A program made the translations under genes and the position numbers. Shown in pieces: positions 61,501-64,000 of a stretch of DNA of 64,000 bases; position 1 is the stretch's first letter, and each line of letters starts with the position of its first letter. A model generated the notes under the pieces. It was given only the letters and a program-made list of their open reading frames with translations, made no database searches and was not told the origin of the DNA. The stretch comes from Hedera helix. Lineage: Eukaryota > Streptophyta > Magnoliopsida > Apiales > Araliaceae. The DNA lies in NCBI GenBank assembly GCA_947179155.2, contig OX359287.1:1302501-1366500 (forward strand). The letters are read 5' to 3'.

Positions 61501-63665
61501 TTATATACAGGTTACTAGTTGAATAGTAACCAAGTATGTGTGGGGATTAAGTATACTTGATGGCCAAGTTCTAATAATAATATACTCTAATAGAATTATG
61601 ATTTTAGAATAATCTTTTGTCACTCCCCTTCAAGTTGGAAGTCTTATAGCTCGACTTGCAACTTGTTATATAACATAATCTTAAAAATAAAATATTCAAA
61701 CCAACTATAGTATGAAATTATTTTATCTTCAACACTCTCCCTCAAATTGAGGCCCCCTTCAATTTGACCTAGAAGAATAGATTGATTTTTTTTTCCCGTC
61801 CAAAGTTAGATTTCTCATCCTCGGTATATAACTTCATATATCCACTTTCCGAAGATATCATGTGCTGACAATAACGAAGAACACTCGTCTCCCACTACAA
61901 ATATGAAGGGCTCTCTATCCTTCAAAAACAATTACAAAGGACTCCTTGCCTTCCTCAATAACGGAGGACTCTCTAGCCTCCAAAAAAATTAAAAGACACA
62001 TTCCTTTTTGAAATCTCGATCCCATGCAATCCTTACTTTCCAATCAACCATCCATTTACATATTCAACCAGAGAAATAACTATTAAAGGACAAACCATTT
62101 TTGTTTCACCACAAAAACAAACAACGACCATGGATTTTTATTTTGTTTTCTCTAAAAAAAACAGAAAAAGAACTGCAAGAAGCAAAGATATCCGCCGCTG
62201 CGGAAGTAAGACTTCTAGTTGGCCTCTCAAGATCAAACTAGTTCTGTCACGATGTTAGAGATAAAATAGATGTATCGAATATTGTTGTTATGTTATTACA
62301 AAGAGTACTAAAGCCTTGTATACATGCTACTAGTTGAGTAGAGGCCAAAGTATGTGTGGGCACTAAGCATACTTGTTGACCAAGTTCTAATAATAATGTA
62401 CTCTAATAGATTCATGATTCTAGAATAATCTTCTAACACATCTATTTGCAACTTTGAAGCATTAAGTTTGTTTATACCAGGGACATGCATAGGGGTTTGC
62501 ATTACTGATTTCCTCGAGTGGTTTAGATGACTATGGGAGGTTAGTTGTTTGTAGAATGTAGAATGATAAAGAGATCCACGTCAACTTATGAAATTGAAAT
62601 TATGTTAGTTATCATAAAAGTAAATAATCAATTTGGTCACACTTGGGGGGTCATAGTCAGATGTTAAATTTCTTAGGCACTGGTTATGGCAGAAAGATGT
62701 TGTCAGCATTGAGATGGTTTCCAAGTATAGGTTGCATTAAAGTGGTAACTTGAGGAGATGCCAGAACAGTGGAAACAGAAACCTTCAAAATCAGTGATGC
62801 AAAATAACTTTTGCTCTGTTTGTATCTTTTTTTGAAGTACCAAACTACATCACTATGCATTGTACATTGTAAGAGAAGGTTAGAGAAGTGTATAACTGTG
62901 GATAGCTGTAGTTCTAGACTGCTATCTCAATTCTGAAGTTGGTGCTTGACCTGATAATATTTATGATACTCACCCAGAAAAGATGTCTATTGTAGAACAA
63001 CTTTGTGGGAAGTTTTGGTGTTTATTTGAACCAATTTGTGATCATTGTTTTGTTTTCGTCGTAGCATCTAGAAGAACTTTATTTTCTGTTGTCATAAATT
63101 TCTTTTTCAAAGAAATTGAGCTGTTCTGTAATTTTATTTGTTTTCATGAAAATGTGTCAAATGTTATTCAATGCATAATTAACTGTTACGTGTCATCGTA
63201 TATTGAGAGTGTTTTTTTTTAAATTAGTCAATGAAGCTGCTCTTTATTTCATATTTTTTATGAAATAATGTTTTTAGTAAATAGTTTGGTGTTAGTTTTC
63301 AAATGCCTACCCTATACGAAGCACAATTTTTAAAGACGAGCATTGATGTGTCTATTTGTTCTCTTAGCCTCTTTTTATACATGGCATGTATTTGGGTGGC
63401 GCCCCTTCGCATCCTTTCTATATAATATAGTTACTTTACCTATCAAAGAAAAAATAGAAAAGATGAAGAGACTTGATTTATGAGCTACACACTTATTTCC
63501 TATTCTAGAATAGATTTGTTGTTCTTTATCAAATTCCTTTTGATGTTAAAGTTGCGTTGCCAATTATTTTGTGTTGTAGGAAGGGTTACACCTGAAAGTT
63601 TAATATTCAGCTTTGGCACCATCCTCTTGGATTTGCTAAGTGGAAAGCATATTCCTCCAAGTCAT
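58562..63665 (+). CDS. BSK: Brassinosteroid-signalling kinase (BSK), 5' part
   Basis: Five exons are visible: 58562-58948, 59044-59179, 60499-60632, 60760-60865 and 63580-63665. All junctions are GT-AG and in frame, giving 283 residues so far; the last exons, including any TPR region, lie beyond 64,000. The protein starts MGCWQSTFLA, a myristoylation-type start, followed by a His/Asn-rich linker (about 20-45) and FSFTDLKAATNNFSSD at the start of the kinase-like domain. The ATP-site Lys is present (IAVKKF). As in the BSK family generally, the glycine loop is absent, the HRD position reads YHD and the DFG position reads CFG. The family acts downstream of the receptor BRI1 at the plasma membrane as substrate and scaffold. 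The ATG has A at -3 and G at +4. Which BSK paralogue it is cannot be told from this part. Confidence 0.95.
59364..59708 (+). mobile_element. Miniature LTR element (TRIM) in BSK intron 2
   Basis: Two direct repeats of about 88 bp (59364-59452 and 59622-59708) both begin TGTGG(A/G)GTTGATATAGGC. After the first comes TTTGGCATCAGAGCAG, close to a tRNA(Met) primer site. The flanking 5-mers ACTAA (59359-59363) and ACTAG (59709-59713) match at four of five. The interior contains a 44-bp tandem duplication (59478-59565, unit starting TACCGGTTAAGCGGAAAGGG). It has no coding capacity, as expected for a terminal-repeat retrotransposon in miniature. Confidence 0.8.
60042..60253. mobile_element. Stowaway-like MITE in BSK intron 2
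   Basis: About 212 bp. The left end is CTCCCTCCCTTCCAAAATTAGA and the right end in reverse is CTCCCTCCGTTCCAAATTTACA. The left flank is TA; the right flank is TG, probably a mutated TA. It lies entirely within the intron between exons 2 and 3. Confidence 0.88.
61446..62438 (-). mobile_element. Small LTR element in BSK intron 4
   Basis: LTRs at 61446-61622 and 62253-62438 share the TGTTAGAGATAAAATA start. A perfect target duplication, CATCT, lies at 61441-61445 and 62439-62443. On the minus strand the sequence AACTTGAAGGGGAG just before the 61622 terminus is a polypurine tract, so the element is read right to left. The 630-bp interior codes for nothing recognisable and contains a second polypurine-like phrase (TTTGAGGGAGAGTGTTGAAG in reverse, near 61,740). 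It is a non-autonomous element, probably copia-derived judging by the tract. Confidence 0.88.
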
Positions 63666-64000
63666 GTGAGCAGTTAAATATTAATGCATTCTATGTATAT
63701 CCAGTTGAATATTTTTTTATTTGTTGGTAATTCCTGACACACTTGGTTCTTGCGGACACTGTCAAGTATATTGTACTAATTGGAATGTTTGTTGAAGAGC
63801 TGAATCAGATAGGATGTTAGATGGTTTCACTTAAGTAGGTTGCAGTAGAAGGTACGATGATACCAGAAGGTATAGGTTCGTTTAGTTGCATAAGAAACGT
63901 TGTCTATTGGTTGGTTAATCATGTACATCTCAAGAAAGATAGAAAAGAAACTCCTTGAACTATGTGCATCTTGTTATTCACTTATTTGTGGTATTTCCAC

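Overview
The window is nuclear DNA from a flowering plant, most likely a eudicot. It is AT-rich, has two genes with GT-AG introns in its last 13 kb, and is otherwise filled with plant transposon families. I cannot name the species. I found no rRNA, tRNA, CRISPR array, prokaryotic operon or integrated virus, and no candidate for a new biological system. The best material is in the transposons and in the two gene models.

Bases 1 to about 42,620 are a nest of transposons. A (ATT)n microsatellite is followed by the 3' end of a CACTA element (ends at 1270) and by a decayed FAR1/MULE-type transposase (about 1860-3990). Downstream sequence is split by a complete but coding-dead Ty1/copia element (4602-14211, duplication CCTAA). 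Next, a MITE-like inverted-repeat element (about 14,801-30,602) is opened by two related Ty3/gypsy elements. One is on the minus strand and internally deleted (14,913-19,710). The other is on the plus strand and nearly complete (20,204-30,255, duplication AAATA), and itself carries a foreign LTR fragment (26,621-27,755). A hAT transposon (30,922-42,617) with matching terminal repeats and a near-perfect 8-bp duplication follows. It is broken by a second copy of that foreign LTR, by a truncated third copy of the gypsy family and by a Tat/Ogre-like LTR. Part of it appears to be inverted.

Bases 42,618 to about 51,190 are intergenic. They hold a probable solo gypsy LTR, a small non-autonomous hAT element (45,500-46,682, duplication CTCTATAG) with a second member of its own family inside it, a fold-back MITE and a Stowaway-like MITE.

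Bases 51,190-64,000 hold two plus-strand genes. The first (51,534-56,284, four exons, 835 residues) is a DUF630/DUF632 protein of the NRG2/REL2 type. The second (58,562 to beyond the end) is a brassinosteroid-signalling kinase (BSK), of which five exons are visible. Both proteins begin Met-Gly-Cys, a lipid-anchoring start, so both probably act at membranes; nothing further links them. The BSK introns carry two miniature LTR elements and a Stowaway-like MITE.

The insertion order can be read from the nesting and the target duplications. All assignments come from reading translations and repeats by eye. Percent identities, ages and exact family names were not computed.
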